Shown here piece by piece: positions 40,774 through 51,690 of a stretch of 64,000 nt of DNA. The stretch is from positions 258,001 through 322,000 of the forward strand of contig NC_084935.1 of the NCBI RefSeq assembly GCF_958298935.1. The letters are read 5' to 3'. Each line of letters starts with the position of its first letter. Within the stretch, counting starts at the first letter, position 1. Made by a program: the position numbers and the translations under genes. The notes under the pieces are model-generated. The model was not told where the DNA came from, did no database searches, and was given only the letters and a program-made list of their open reading frames with translations. The stretch comes from Phragmites australis (lineage: Eukaryota > Streptophyta > Magnoliopsida > Poales > Poaceae).

Positions 40774-41695
40774 TAATTCTTTCTTTTTGACAAGTGTTCA
40801 CTGTATAACCAATTAAGACATCACATCACATTGCCGTCTAATATAACTAATCCTGCCCTCTTGCATGTATGCTTGTTCCGTAGCCTCCTGAGATCGATTT
40901 TTCTGTTTTCAACACTGCATTCAGCCACTTCAATTGCCCAAGTTTTAGACCAAATGCAGAGAAATTAAGAAAGCGTGACTCAACTTCATTTCAAGCATAG
41001 ATTAGATTGAGATGAATGCTGCGCGCGTGCGCGCACACATATATATACATATATAGAGAGAGAGATCCTGCGCTTAATTAGCTTCTCGATCTATATATGT
41101 TCCGTACACGGTTCTTTTGACAATGATATATATACTACTACAAATTGGGCCGGTTTGATCTAGATCAGCAGGGTGATGTGTGAGTCGTTTCCCCCTAACA
41201 AAATCTAAAGCTGTGACAGTGTTTGCCGGGCTGAGATGTGAATCGACGGCAGATTTTAAAGCGACTTTTTCAGGACAACATTTGAAAGCACCACTTAATT
41301 TTTAGGGTGCAATTTTAAAACGACTCATGACTCTGATTTAACAGGAGCCACCATGCATGCATGTATTTAGTTCGGAGAGGCTGCAATCCATATTACAGCA
41401 ATAGGAGGGAAAAGAACCAAAGTAAAAAAAGAACAAATGGGCCGTGTAACTACTAATTAGTGAGTTCCCGCTGCTATACGTACGACAGGTTAGTACGATC
41501 GTGTTACAGCGCCTCCGACAGGTTGAGCCACACCCAGCCGAACGGACGTACTTCACGCCGCACCGATATGATCGAGCGACAGGCCAACGGAGAGGTCAGC
41601 GGATCGAGTTCATCATCGCCATTTCATTATTCCTAAGGCCCTAACTAACTCCCTCGATCGCCATTTCTTTATTCCTTTTGCATTCTCAGTGGCAC

Positions 41696-41703
41696 TATAT
41701 ATA
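41696..41703 (+). promoter_or_regulatory. TATA box of the SDR gene
   Basis: TATATATA lies about 100 bp upstream of the chosen ATG at 41801, in CACTATATATATACAC. It is followed directly by a (CG)n/(AC)n run. The assignment is by consensus and distance. Confidence 0.5.
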
Positions 41704-41800
41704 TACACACGCGCGCGCGCGTGGACCAGCTAGCAGAAGCGGATGCAACAGCGCCTCCTCTTCCACTTTGATCCTCTCCCACGCATCCCTGAACTGATCG

Positions 41801-42972
41801 ATGCACGGCGCTGTCGTTGCCTCCGCCTTCCAAGACCACCACTCCCCCGCCACCGCAGCCATGACCGCCGTCGAGTACATCCCTGACAAGATCACCCACC
41901 TGCAGCCCGCCAACTGCAGTGACACCAGGCCGCCTTCTTCCATCCGTGCCACCCCCTCGCCCTGGGACGACAGCACCACCAACTCCGCTAAAAATGGCGC
42001 TGCCTCCACCATGCACAAGAGGTACATTATTTACACACGCACGCACGCACGCACGCAGTTGTTTTTGGCTAGATATTGTATGTTTACGAGATGCTTCTGG
42101 TCGTGTCGTTCCTTCTTGATTGGAATATGTACGTCCATCCAATGTGACGTTGAAGGTTGGACGGCAAGGTGGCCATTGTGACGGGCGGCGCGCAGGGGAT
42201 CGGCGAGGCGATCGTGCGGATGTTCGTCCGGCACGGCTCGCGGGTGGTCATCGCCGACATCGACGACGCGGCCGGGGAGGCGCTGGCGGCGGCGCTGGGC
42301 CCGCAGGCCTGTAGCTACGAGCACTGCGACGTGTCCGTGGAGGCCGAAGTGGAGCGCACCGTGCAGCGCGCCGTGGCGCGGCACGGGCGGCTGGACGTGC
42401 TGTGCAACAACGCCGGGGTGCTGGGCCGGCAGACGCGCGCGGCCAAGAGCATCACGTCTTTCGACGCCGCCGAGTTCGAGCACGTGCTGCGCGTCAACGC
42501 GCTGGGCGCCGCGCTCGGCATGAAGCACGCGGCGCGCGCCATGCTGCCGCGCCGCGCCGGTAGCATCGTGTCCGTGGCCAGCGTCGCGGGCGTGATGGGC
42601 GGCATGGGGCCCCACGCGTACACGGCGTCCAAGCACGCCGTGGTGGGGCTCACCAAGAACGCGGCCTGCGAGCTGGGCCAGCACGGCATCCGCGTGAACT
42701 GCATCTCCCCCTTCGGCGTGGCCACCCCGATGCTGGTCAACGCGTGGCGCCAGCATGGCGACGCAACAGCAGCGGCGCCGAGCGAGGAGGAGGTGGAGAA
42801 GATGGAGGATGTGGTGCGTGGCCTTGCGACGCTCAAGGGCGCGACGCTGAGGCCGAGCGACATTGCGGAGGCGGCGCTGTTCCTTGCCAGCGATGAGTCT
42901 AGGTACGTGTCGGGGCACAACCTGGTCGTGGACGGCGGCGTCACCACCTCCAGGAACGTCATCGGATTGTAA
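41801..42972 (+). CDS. Short-chain dehydrogenase/reductase, TASSELSEED2-like
   Basis: Plant TS2/ABA2-type SDRs are cytosolic NAD(P)-dependent alcohol or steroid dehydrogenases; maize TS2 is needed for pistil abortion in tassels. The exons 41801-42021 and 42156-42972 join in phase 2 (AG/G, giving KRLDGKVAI) and encode 345 residues. Marks are the cofactor motif TGGAQGIG (83-90), NNAG (158-161), Asn187, Ser216, Tyr229 and Lys233 in YTASK, and the C-terminus [13 protein letters not shown]. The C-terminal 270 residues are very like maize TS2 as I remember it ([35 protein letters not shown]). The first exon is variable; MHKR before the junction equals MPKR in TS2. It could be the orthologue or a paralogue. 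A (GCAC)n run lies in the intron. Confidence 0.9.
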
Positions 42973-43466
42973 TCCGGCCGGCCGGCCGCGGCTGCTTTGA
43001 GATCTAGTAATCCGTGCTAGCGTCACATGAATGACGATGTGTGGTACGTAGCTGCTCATTATTCTGTTTGATTGGTTCATGATCCGTATGATGGTATGAT
43101 GATGGATGAATTATTGGACATTAGCTAGCCTTTGCCCTTGGTTGGTGCCTGTGATTTGCTGCTTGCTTTTGTTTCTTGTTTAATCATGGTCGTCGTCTTC
43201 GTCGTGGTGCCAAAGGAAAGGAAAGGGAAGGGAAGGGAAGGAATGGCCTTTTTGGGAACCGGTGGTGCAGAGAAACGAACTGTGTATCTTCAGTTTAGTT
43301 TTCAGTGCGATATAATTCGGACTTGGTGTATATTTTGCGGCGTTGTGGCTACTCCTGCTACTCAACTGAAGAAAGCAAATAATTGATTCGCCATCAGCAG
43401 CATCCGATGCCTCTGGGTTAGTTATTTGGCATATCTTTTCGCTGGACAAGGCTTCACAAAATTAGA

Positions 43467-43937
43467 GTGAGTTTCACAAAACTACACTAAGATTGTAAAA
43501 ATTATCACAGAACTATACTTTTAAAGATCAATTTTGCAAAATTATATATACATTTGTTGTTACTCTGTAAAGCTAACGTACACTTTTAAGAATTATTTTC
43601 ATAGAACTACGCTTCTCTGACATTCTATATTGCAAAGTTACACTTCTACTCACAAAGATATACTTTTTTGTCACTTGGTATCACAAAACTACAAATTCAA
43701 AAGTATAGTTTTTTGAAATGGAAGACAATAAAAGTGTAGTTTTGTGAAATAGATTCTTAGAATGTGTAGTTTGGTGATACGAAATGACAATGAAAGTGCA
43801 GTTTAATGATATTTATTATTGAAAGTGTGGTTTTTTGATATGTAAGGACAAACAAAGTATAATTATATGAAATAGTTTTATAAAAGTGTAGTTTTGCGAT
43901 AGTTTTTACAATCGTAGTGTAGTTTTATGAAATTTAC
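43467..43937. repeat. Foldback inverted repeat (about 470 bp)
   Basis: The left arm begins GAGTTTCACAAAACTACACT and the right arm ends AGTGTAGTTTTATGAAATTT, its near-complement. Inside both arms CAAAACTACA/TGTAGTTTTG motifs recur every 30-50 bp. The arms of about 230 bp almost meet in the middle, so the transcript or single strand would fold into one long imperfect hairpin. No coding sequence. Confidence 0.8.
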
Positions 43938-44880
43938 TTAAAAAAATTGAGTAGTGCTAGTACTCGATGATTTTGCCACTACTTGATCTGAATACAGAAA
44001 ATAAAATAAAAGAGTGCTAATAAAAATTAAACACATGCAGACAAGAATATTCCCACAGTGCTGAAAACTGAAAAGAGATGGAGCGAGTATATGGCAGAAG
44101 AGAAACTTTGGACAAAACGGATGGACGGATTGCAGGCTTAAAGGCGAAATTGGCGCATATATCTCTGCATCAGGCCATCACACTTGTGAAAATGTCTTGT
44201 ACCAGAGTTTGGTCTCAGACGGCGGGCAGTCTGCTCCTGCTACCAGAGTTTGGCCAGGCCAACAGTACTAGTCTACTGGGCCAGCATCTGTTTAGGAATT
44301 TCGTCGTCGTCTCCCATACAATACAATGGAACAATTGAATCCCTGCTCTTCTTCTCCGTTCCTTTTAAGTAAACCCTGACCTGACTAGCTATTATATTGT
44401 AATGATTAATGAGGAGATATAAAATGGCATTGCAGTGATATGACCTCTCGTCTGTTGTGTGCTCTGGGTGCAGGGGAAATCGATCGTTACAACAGTAATT
44501 GTTGTACGAAAAAGGAAAAGCATCATTCACTTGACAAAGCACGGCCCTAATATAAATTGTAGCCGCAAGTCGAATGGATCTACAATCATTCGGATGCACC
44601 TATGTCTACTGCATGCATGTTGCCTATGGATCTACGATCAGCTTCTTGCTTTGTTAAGAAAAAGAAATTTCTTGCCTTGCCGCCGTGCGTACCTCGATGT
44701 CTCAGAGGGACGGAGATGGAGGCAGGGTCCATGCCACGATTAATATATATATATGCATCATCCAAAACTAGCCTCGATCTAGTACTGTACGTCGTCGTCG
44801 CATCAAACACTTGCATCGAGCGATATAGTATTGTTTTAGTCTACTACCGCGCGCACGTCCCTCTTGACTGCCTGAATGGC
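43938..44880. other. WUN1-like gene 1 upstream region
   Basis: No gene recognised. The sequence leads into the promoter of the WUN1-like gene, whose probable TATA box is at 44881. Confidence 0.35.
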
Positions 44881-44888
44881 TATATATG
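44881..44888 (+). promoter_or_regulatory. TATA box of WUN1-like gene 1
   Basis: TATATATG lies 56 bp upstream of the ATG at 44937, in GGCTATATATGCACC. This argues against using the upstream ATG at 44886, which would fall before the transcription start. Confidence 0.5.
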
Positions 44889-44936
44889 CACCAGCTGCTA
44901 CCCAGCCCTCTCAGATCGACTAGCTTGTGCCCGGCC

Positions 44937-45413
44937 ATGGGCATGGGGTACTACGCGCCGAGCAACCGGCAGCTGGTGGAGTCCCTCTACGGCTCGCTGT
45001 CCCGCGGCGTCACGGCGGCGCTGCTGGCCGAGGACGTGGACTGGTGGTTCCACGGCCCGCGCCGCTGCCAGCACATGCGCCGCCTGTTGACAGGGGAAGC
45101 CGGGCCGTCGGCGTTCCGGTTCGCGCCGGCGCGGGTCACGGAGGTAGGCAGCGGCGAGGGCGAGGGCGGGTGGGTGGTGGCGGAGGGGTGGGAGGGGGAG
45201 CACGCGTACTGGGTGCTGCAGGGCGGGGTCATCACCCGCTTCCGCGAGTACTTCAACACCTCTGTCACCGTCAGGGAGCTGGGCCGGCTCGCCAACTCCA
45301 CGGGCATGGGCTGGGCCGTGTGGCAGAGCCAGGCCATGCCGCTCCATGCCTGGCCTCGTGCTCGCCATTTGAGCACAGCCTCCATCCATTATTCCATTGC
45401 CTCAAGGGAATAG
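44937..45413 (+). CDS. Wound-induced protein 1-like (WUN1), NTF2-like fold
   Basis: WUN1-type plant proteins have a SnoaL/NTF2-like fold; their biochemical activity is not established. This intronless copy has 158 residues. Marks are the helix RQLVESLYGSLSRG, then LAEDVDWWFHGPRRCQHMRR (about 30-49), the LLTGEAG turn, VVAEGWEGEHAYWV and REYFNTSVTVREL. The start was chosen at MGMGYYAPSN, with context GGCCATGG. A second WUN1-like gene lies convergent 4.2 kb downstream; the shared core is WWFHGP, HMRR/HMMR, LTG and REYFNT. The C-terminal tail after WAVWQSQAMP is not conserved between the two. Confidence 0.85.
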   Translation: MGMGYYAPSNRQLVESLYGSLSRGVTAALLAEDVDWWFHGPRRCQHMRRLLTGEAGPSAFRFAPARVTEVGSGEGEGGWVVAEGWEGEHAYWVLQGGVITRFREYFNTSVTVRELGRLANSTGMGWAVWQSQAMPLHAWPRARHLSTASIHYSIASRE

Positions 45414-45529
45414 ATGTCGATCGGAATATAATGCTCAGCAGAAATCAGCACGATATATCATCAAATGACTAGTGCTTAAATTCATCATTTGTCTCGTTTC
45501 CAGAATGTTCATATTCACCGCATGTTGTT

Positions 45530-46412
45530 ATCAATCACAAAAGCTAGCTCTTCATGAACGAAAAGAAAGGAAAAAAAGATCCCAAGCAACTCTCATATGT
45601 TTCGCTGTTTCTTCTCTTGTCTGTGAGCGTGGTCGCGACTGCAAACGACACACCCCATTTCTTTCCTTGGGATAATACATCGACGATCAATGTTGAAACT
45701 ATCTTTCACGTGGTTTAGATTCAGCTTTGAGGTGACCTACGATATTCTCAGGATATTTTGCACAATTGTACAACCAAATTCTTAGCTCCCACCAGTACCT
45801 GAATGTGAAAACAGGGTTCAGATGATTGTCGCTATTAGAGGTTACATTCAGACGATTGTTGCTATCGTTGGTTGGTTGAGATTCTCAGTATAGTTTCCTC
45901 ATCTACTCCAAGAATGTAATATGCATCGGCTGGGTTGTTATCACAAAGGTAGCATTCCATGTGCGAAAAAATAAAAATCCCAAACAGTTCTCACTTTTTT
46001 TTTGGAAAGGATGACACGTGGCCGATTTTAAATTAGAAGAGGAGAGTTAGTCTAGTTTATAAAAAAAACCGGACTAAAAAACTGTACAACTGAAATATGA
46101 TTTAGAAGCATAAAACCGTCTAACGACTCGACAATACTACCTCTAATCAATCAGAGACACCCTTAACTAAACTCTCGTATGTTTAATTTAATTTAACTCG
46201 CGCGCTAAGTAACCATCTAACTCCTTGACTCAACTCAGTCAACGGGGCTCTTCCCATGCCGCATCTCTTCTCACCAACAGGCAACAGGCGTTCTCATTTC
46301 GCTGTTTATTTTCTTCTAATCGTTTGACTGCAAGCGAGGCTGCGACTGCAAGCGACACCGCACCATCTTTTTCAGGTAGCACATCAATCAATGTTGAAAC
46401 TATACTTTACGT
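45530..46412 (+). repeat. Local duplication downstream of WUN1-like gene 1
   Basis: The block 45530-45705 (ATCACAAAAGCTAG ... GAAAAGA ... TTTCGCTGTTT ... ATCAATGTTGAAACTAT) is repeated at about 45940-46412 with divergence. The second copy is interrupted at 45994-46289 by an insertion that carries a target duplication. The duplicated sequence has no recognised gene. Confidence 0.6.
45994..46289 (-). mobile_element. Retroposon-like insertion (296 bp) with target duplication
   Basis: The uninterrupted copy of this repeat at 45590-45610 shows where the insertion sits. The flanks are GTTCTCA at 45987-45993 and GTTCTCA at 46290-46296. The plus strand begins CTTTTTTTTTGG, so on the minus strand the insert ends in a poly-A-like tail. 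No A or B box was recognised and no protein is encoded. A SINE or a processed-RNA insertion would both fit. Confidence 0.5.
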
Positions 46413-46490
46413 CGATCGAGATTCGAGACCGTCGTCGGTTTAATCATCACTTTTTTTTTTCCGGAATGATAAGAGTTCTACCTTATTATA

Positions 46491-46603
46491 ACATCTTCAA
46501 CAGCTACTTTAAATTTTTATCCTTAAAAATACTATTATAGTATCATTTATCAATATTACAACACCCTTTATTTTTTTTATCTCTAATAGCTACCTTATTT
46601 CCT
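46491..46603 (-). repeat. Degenerate MITE-like repeat, copy B
   Basis: This is the reverse-complement match of 1-107. It begins CATCTTCAACAGCTACTTTA and includes AAAAATACTATTATAG and TAATAGCTACCTTATTT. Immediately after it (46645-46830) GCTACAGTACTGCTACAGT-type words recur several times. Confidence 0.5.
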
Positions 46604-46830
46604 ATCTTCTGCTCCTCTTTTTCTCCCTTTGAGCCTGTCTGTCAGCCTCTATAAACAGTGTTGCTACAGTACTGCTGTAGTACCCGACGCGTCCCCCCTA
46701 CTGGCAGTCACTGCGAGCAGTGTTTTGCTACAGTACTGCTACAGTGATACGTGCTGCTACAGTAGTCCGGAAATACAGACTCCCGCGCTCTCTCCGCAAC
46801 ACTGTAGCGTCACTGTTTGGCACTGTAAGC

Positions 46831-49661
46831 ATGGATGAGGTATATGCTGGAGTGCAGTTTTCAGACTTTGCAGAGCACTGGATACTAACTTTACTGAAGT
46901 TGACCTTATTAATAAGAGTAGAGTGCGTACAACACTAAAATATTTAGACAGGGAAAAAAAAACTCACTCCCTCTAAGGAAAATAATAATCATAGAGTGCT
47001 TTGCGTATGGTTGCTTGGCTGAAGAGAAGAAGATGGAGCAGTAGTGTGCTAATGTATCATGTGAAAGAGCAATATCATATCGTTAACGGCTTAACGCAAC
47101 CGGGATGCCTACTTCTCTCTGGTAAATATCTGCCGACCAAGAGGTATTAGAAGTACTCACCATGACTTGCAAGTCAACGGAACAGCTCTGGTGGTTTACG
47201 CGTGCTCTGACGATGTCTGATTTTCGCCATTGGTTCAAAAAATCAATCGGGAAGGAGATGGAGATGCGAATATCGTTTTCTTTGTTTCGTTATTGTGTTT
47301 GGCGTGTCTCTGCAGAGAAATGGTTGCTTGGTTGTTCTTATTCCTCCCCACCGGAGATCGAGAGCATCAGAGAGATGCCACTGGTTCCTAATGCCACTAT
47401 CCAGAGAATCAAGACATGCATATTCATGAGCATACATACATCCGTACGTATGTACATACATAATCTTATCAGCAAGAGATGTGCACTGTATATTTGATGG
47501 CCGAGGCGAATAATAAAGACCTAGCTAGCTAGCTTTGATAAGGAAACCACGAAGATGCCAAACGCCCTGCAACCAAAGTTCTAAAATGCGACGGTAACCA
47601 CTCAGTTATCGTAGTTTTCGGTCAATTTGGTCCACACCGTATTCAGAAACTGAATGGTTACTGATCAAACTCAAATTTAAAGTTCAAAAAAATTAAATTT
47701 TTTGATAAAATTCAACCAATTTCTACCAAATTTCATCAAATTAATATACAGTTACTAACCTCGGGCGGTTTTCGGAGCGCTATCGAATCTATGAACCCTG
47801 CCTGCAACATCCTCTTTCTGATGTGTAAAGCATAATCTGATAGGATCCACTTGAAAGCAGTCACTACAAAATACTAATTATATGTGACATGATAGTTGAT
47901 TCATTCCTTTCCTATGTAAAATAAAGAGTTTTGCCGATCCACCAGAGTAGTACCATGCATACACAGAAGAGCATGCATATCATATGGACGCTGCTCCACA
48001 TACGACGGGATCTTAAGACTCAGCCGAGCAGCCAAACGCGCGGCTACATTATATTACCCGTGGGGTACTATAGCGATACTGGTTGGAAGGTTGGTCGTAC
48101 ATATATAGCTTTTCCGATACTATTTATACCATACTAGCTATATATGTATTCACTAATACTATGTCTAGTGTATTGTATCGATGACTTTTTTTGGCCGGAA
48201 CGGCTATCGTATAGATGATTGGATGATGATGAGCGCAAGTAACTTATCATCAGCTATATAGGGTACATTGCTGTTGCAGCTAGCAATTGGCAGAGATGGG
48301 CGGCCCCAAATTAAATAATAAGTTAGTCTTAACTTCTTGTTGAGAACCAATATAATTAATTATATGGTAGCTTCTCCTATACGGCTCGATCTGTGGTTAA
48401 CCTCCAAGGAGAAGCAGAAATTGGAAATATCATATGTAGCCGGCACTGCAGTAGGGGCATTTGAGTGTATAAACCGGAGCTACTGTCGTGTCCTGTCCAT
48501 CACAAAGGATGGAAGGAAATATATATAGCAGAACAGGTCCTTTCATTTGGGTGGGATAAGGTCCTGCAACTGCCTGCTGGTGTGGTGTGCGACTAACTGC
48601 ACAAGACAAGAGGGCCAAGTGTGCCTGTCTGTGTTCTCTTTATTTCCTTTCTTTTTTTCCGAGAAAGAGACGTTAAATATATTGGCTAAAGATGAGATTG
48701 CTGTTGGCAAAATAAAGAATCTGTATGGCAGAGATCTAACTCCGGGATTCGTATAGGTTCTCAAGTTTTTAAGTTAAATAAAGTGATTTATGTATTTGTT
48801 TTTAGCTAGTCTAAAATGCGAACAAGATATCATTTCTCTACCTAGCGGCTCTAAAAATTTCTCAAACTACGAATACTATGCCAGGCAGGCCAAAGAAGAC
48901 GGAAACTTACAACATCGCAGGCTGTGCTTTGGACGCTGGAAAGCAAGATTTAATTTGGTCGCTTTCGTGGTGGCTCAGGAATCTCTCGGTAACCCAGCAT
49001 GCAATATACGCATCACTTTCCGTCGTAAATAGCCACTTATCTAGAGGTTGTTGCTTCTAAGACAAGCTTTTCTTGATAGATTATTTTCTTTGTTAAACTG
49101 ACTGATCGTCATGAATTGAGTTTTAATTTCTCGACCTGATTAAAGTAGTGCTGAACAGCTTAAGATGCGTGAAGAAAGGGAGCAGATTATTAAGTAGGCA
49201 ATCAAGGGTCTGTTTATTTGAGTTTCTACAAGCTATTACTTTTTCAGAAATGTGTGCTTGGTAGAATCTAACAAAAAAATTGCTTCTGATTTCTGTAGTA
49301 GTAAAAACTATTTTTGCTTCTCAAAAATTAGAGGCAGAAGCTAATACAAACAGATATAAGCTATTAGAGTAGGAGTGATAAGACCATAAAATACACTTGT
49401 ATTATAATTGTATAATCGAAATAGTAACATAGTAGTAGGAGTAGTACAGAGGTACGAGTAGCAGTGGTGGTAGTTAGAGACGACGACAAATTAACACGCA
49501 AATACAAGTAGACTACGTACGTACATAATTATCACAAACCGGGCGATCGATTAATAGACGACGACGGCAAAAAGATAAGCTCAGGCTGAGGCTGAGGCCA
49601 TCCAAGCAATATGGAGTACGTAATATAGATAATTGGAGTGGAGTGACGGCGGCAAGGTATG
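46831..49661. other. Spacer between the two WUN1-like genes
   Basis: About 2.8 kb of AT-rich sequence. A 111-codon frame at 47162-47497 has no domain I recognise. No tRNA or clear transposon end was found. Confidence 0.35.
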
Positions 49662-50243
49662 TTAGATGGCGAGGACGAGGCCCGGGAGGGAGTTGGTGGC
49701 GCTGTCTGGGCGGTGGCTCTGCCAGACGCACTTGGCGGCGGCGAGGCGTGTGACGGTGAGGTCGGTGTTGAAGTACTCGCGCAGCTGGGTGATCACCCCA
49801 TCCGGGCCCACCGTCCACGCGTGCACCCAGTACACCTTCCCCTCAGCCGGGGGTGGGGGCCCCTCCGCGATGACGGTGGAGCCGAAGGCCTCGACGGAGC
49901 GGGGAACGAAGCGGAAGGACGAGGACGAGGAGGAGGTGTTGTTGTTGTTGACAGCACCACCGGTGAGGATGCGCATCATGTGCTGGTGCTTGGGCGGGCC
50001 ATGGAACCACCACTCGAGGTCCGGCGCGAGGAGGGACTGGACGGCGGCGTGGTCGCGGGTGTTGAGGGCCTCGTAGAGGCGGAGGACGAGGAACTTGTTG
50101 CGCTGCTCCTCTGTCTCGCCGGCGATGGCGATGGCGCCGCGCTGCGACTCCTCCAGCTTAGCCGCCAGCTCCTCGATCGCAACCTGTCCTGGGCAGGCTC
50201 CCTGGCTAGCTGCTCCTACGAGGGGGCCGGCCGGGATAGACAA
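49662..50243 (-). CDS. Wound-induced protein 1-like (WUN1) paralogue, start unclear
   Basis: The open frame covers 193 codons and carries the family core: RNKFLVLRLYEALNTRD, LLAPDLEWWFHGPPKHQHMM, RILTGG, VYWVHAWTVGPDGVITQLR and EYFNTDLTVTRLAAAK. A serine/asparagine-rich insert lies in the middle. The frame opens after a TAG near 50270, and no ATG occurs in any minus-strand frame between about 50100 and 50400. The first in-frame methionines are the MM of HQHMM, inside the domain. Non-AUG candidates are TTG at 50243-50241, or ATC codons at 50132 and 50126 in the context GCGCCATCG. Either initiation is non-AUG, an ancestral ATG has mutated, or there is a base-call error. It converges on the other WUN1-like gene. 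Confidence 0.75.
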   Translation of the reverse strand: MSIPAGPLVGAASQGACPGQVAIEELAAKLEESQRGAIAIAGETEEQRNKFLVLRLYEALNTRDHAAVQSLLAPDLEWWFHGPPKHQHMMRILTGGAVNNNNTSSSSSSFRFVPRSVEAFGSTVIAEGPPPPAEGKVYWVHAWTVGPDGVITQLREYFNTDLTVTRLAAAKCVWQSHRPDSATNSLPGLVLAI

Positions 50244-50328
50244 GCTGCTGCTTCTCCTTCTCCTTCTCTAGGCCAGGGGGATCGAAGCTCGTTGGATGGA
50301 GGGGTTGGATGCGAGGCAAGAGGCCGCC

Positions 50329-50335
50329 TTTTATA
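50329..50335 (-). promoter_or_regulatory. TATA box of WUN1-like gene 2
   Basis: The minus strand reads CTTATAAAAGG, a strong TATAAAA box. Transcription would begin near 50303, about 60 bp before the first codons of the open frame. So the missing ATG cannot be explained by an unseen distal exon unless another promoter is used. Confidence 0.65.
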
Positions 50336-50584
50336 AGACAAGATGAAGAGCCGCGCGCGGGGCCGCCCAAAGATTAGCTACAAACGGACTAGGAGAGGAT
50401 AGGAGCCTTTGGTTCCCCGGATACGGCTGCGTAGAGCCTTTAATCTAGCTAAGTGGAAGCAGATTGAATCAAGTTATATTTATTAAATTGAGAGTGAGCG
50501 GAGGATTAAATTAGATTGAGATGGCATCTAAAACACCCAACACATCTACTATGCACACAAAAGAGACCTAAACAGATGCTTAAA

Positions 50585-50777
50585 ACGCTCCTATTTTCAT
50601 AATGATGCCTTCATTTGTCAAAATTAAAATTTGTTAAATATATAATTGTATGAAAGTATTTTTTTTATGGTGAACACACTCATATTATTTGCTTAGATCC
50701 TAACAATTTTATGTATATTAATAGTTAAAGTTTTTAATACAAATTCTAAAACGATGTGTGTTTGAGAACGGATGTAT
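50585..50777. mobile_element. Stowaway-like MITE, family B copy 2
   Basis: The interior (AAATTTGTTAAATATATAAT, GTATGAAAGTATTTTTTTTA, ATTCTAAAACGATGTGTG) and right end (TTTGAGAACGGATGTATTA) match the element at 39652-39846. The left end is decayed. Confidence 0.65.
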
Positions 50778-51116
50778 TATAGCGCGGAGAGAGAGGAGGA
50801 GCAATTTTGATTAGAGATGGTGGAAACAGCGAAGGTAGGTAATGCTGGCTTCTTAATCCTAGCCCACAGGTAGCCTATAATAGTGTGCTTTGACGTGTAC
50901 TCCACCTGAATATCCAAGGTACTACCACCTGATATTGCGCATCCGGCCGGTCGAGTATAACTTTGTTCAGGTCTGAAGAAATCTATGTTTAATTGACCGA
51001 TCCGGCCGCATCGGTGACCCAGCAACCATGGATTTGGATTATTGCTACGTTGTAACAAACTCTAGCTAGCTAGCCAGTAGTAGTATAAATCAAAGGAAGG
51101 ATAACGATGTTATGAC

Positions 51117-51231
51117 GGGCAAAGCTCCAAGGTGGGAGTTGACTCGGCGGGGTTCAATCCTCTCGTCTTGTATCTAATTCTGAGTTTTTAATGAAAATTG
51201 TACATATAAGATCGTGTTATTAAAAAAAATA
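51117..51231 (+). mobile_element. SINE-like insertion with perfect 10-bp target duplication
   Basis: ATGTTATGAC occurs at 51107-51116 and again at 51232-51241, directly flanking a 115-bp segment. The segment contains GGTTCAATCC at 51161-51170, close to the RNA polymerase III B-box consensus, and ends in TAAAAAAAATA. These are the marks of a tRNA-derived SINE, probably 5'-truncated since a clear A box is not seen. Confidence 0.7.
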
Positions 51232-51544
51232 ATGTTATGACTACTTAGTTATCATGACCAGCCACCACTGATATCGTCCAGCTAGGATCGATCAGATCAG
51301 CTGATGGAGGAATATTGTCTTCTAGCGGTGAGAGGACATCGGAGAAGAGAAGATAAGTGAATCTTTCACGGTGTGGTGTGCTCTTCGGGTCGGGAGACGC
51401 CAAGCATTATGTCTGGAGTAATTTTACAGTGGTATCAGAGTAATTTAGGCTATTTATTTTTTAATTTAATGATTTAGATCAGTTAGAATACTCTCTATTA
51501 TCTAGAGGTACTATAGGGAGTATATGAGAGTAGTATAAGGAGTA

Positions 51545-51690
51545 TACATCACTGTAAAAAAAGTAGATCAGTGCCGGTTGAAAAACGGTGTCACTGTTGG
51601 TTTTTCAACCGACACTCTTTACTCGGCACTGATAGTCAGTGATTATCAGTGCCGTGTCTGAAATCGACATTGAAAATTCTTTTCAGTGCA
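51545..51690. mobile_element. CACTA-derived fragment
   Basis: The words CAGTGCCGGTTGAAAAAC, TTTTTCAACCGACACT and TATCAGTGCCGTGTCTG are subterminal repeats like those in the CACTA element at 53893-54956. No intact CACTA end with target duplication was found here. Confidence 0.6.

Larger units (their letters stand above)
38832..41690. other. Gene-poor spacer with MITEs
   Basis: Apart from two MITEs (39652-39846 and 40517-40773) and a simple-sequence stretch at 41020-41065 (GCGCGTGCGCGC, then ATATAT and GAGAGA), nothing was recognised. Open frames here are short and without domains. Confidence 0.4.

Noticed and set aside
42031..43080. 349-codon minus-strand frame over the SDR gene
   Set aside because: Histidine/arginine-rich antisense shadow of a GC-rich exon; no domain.
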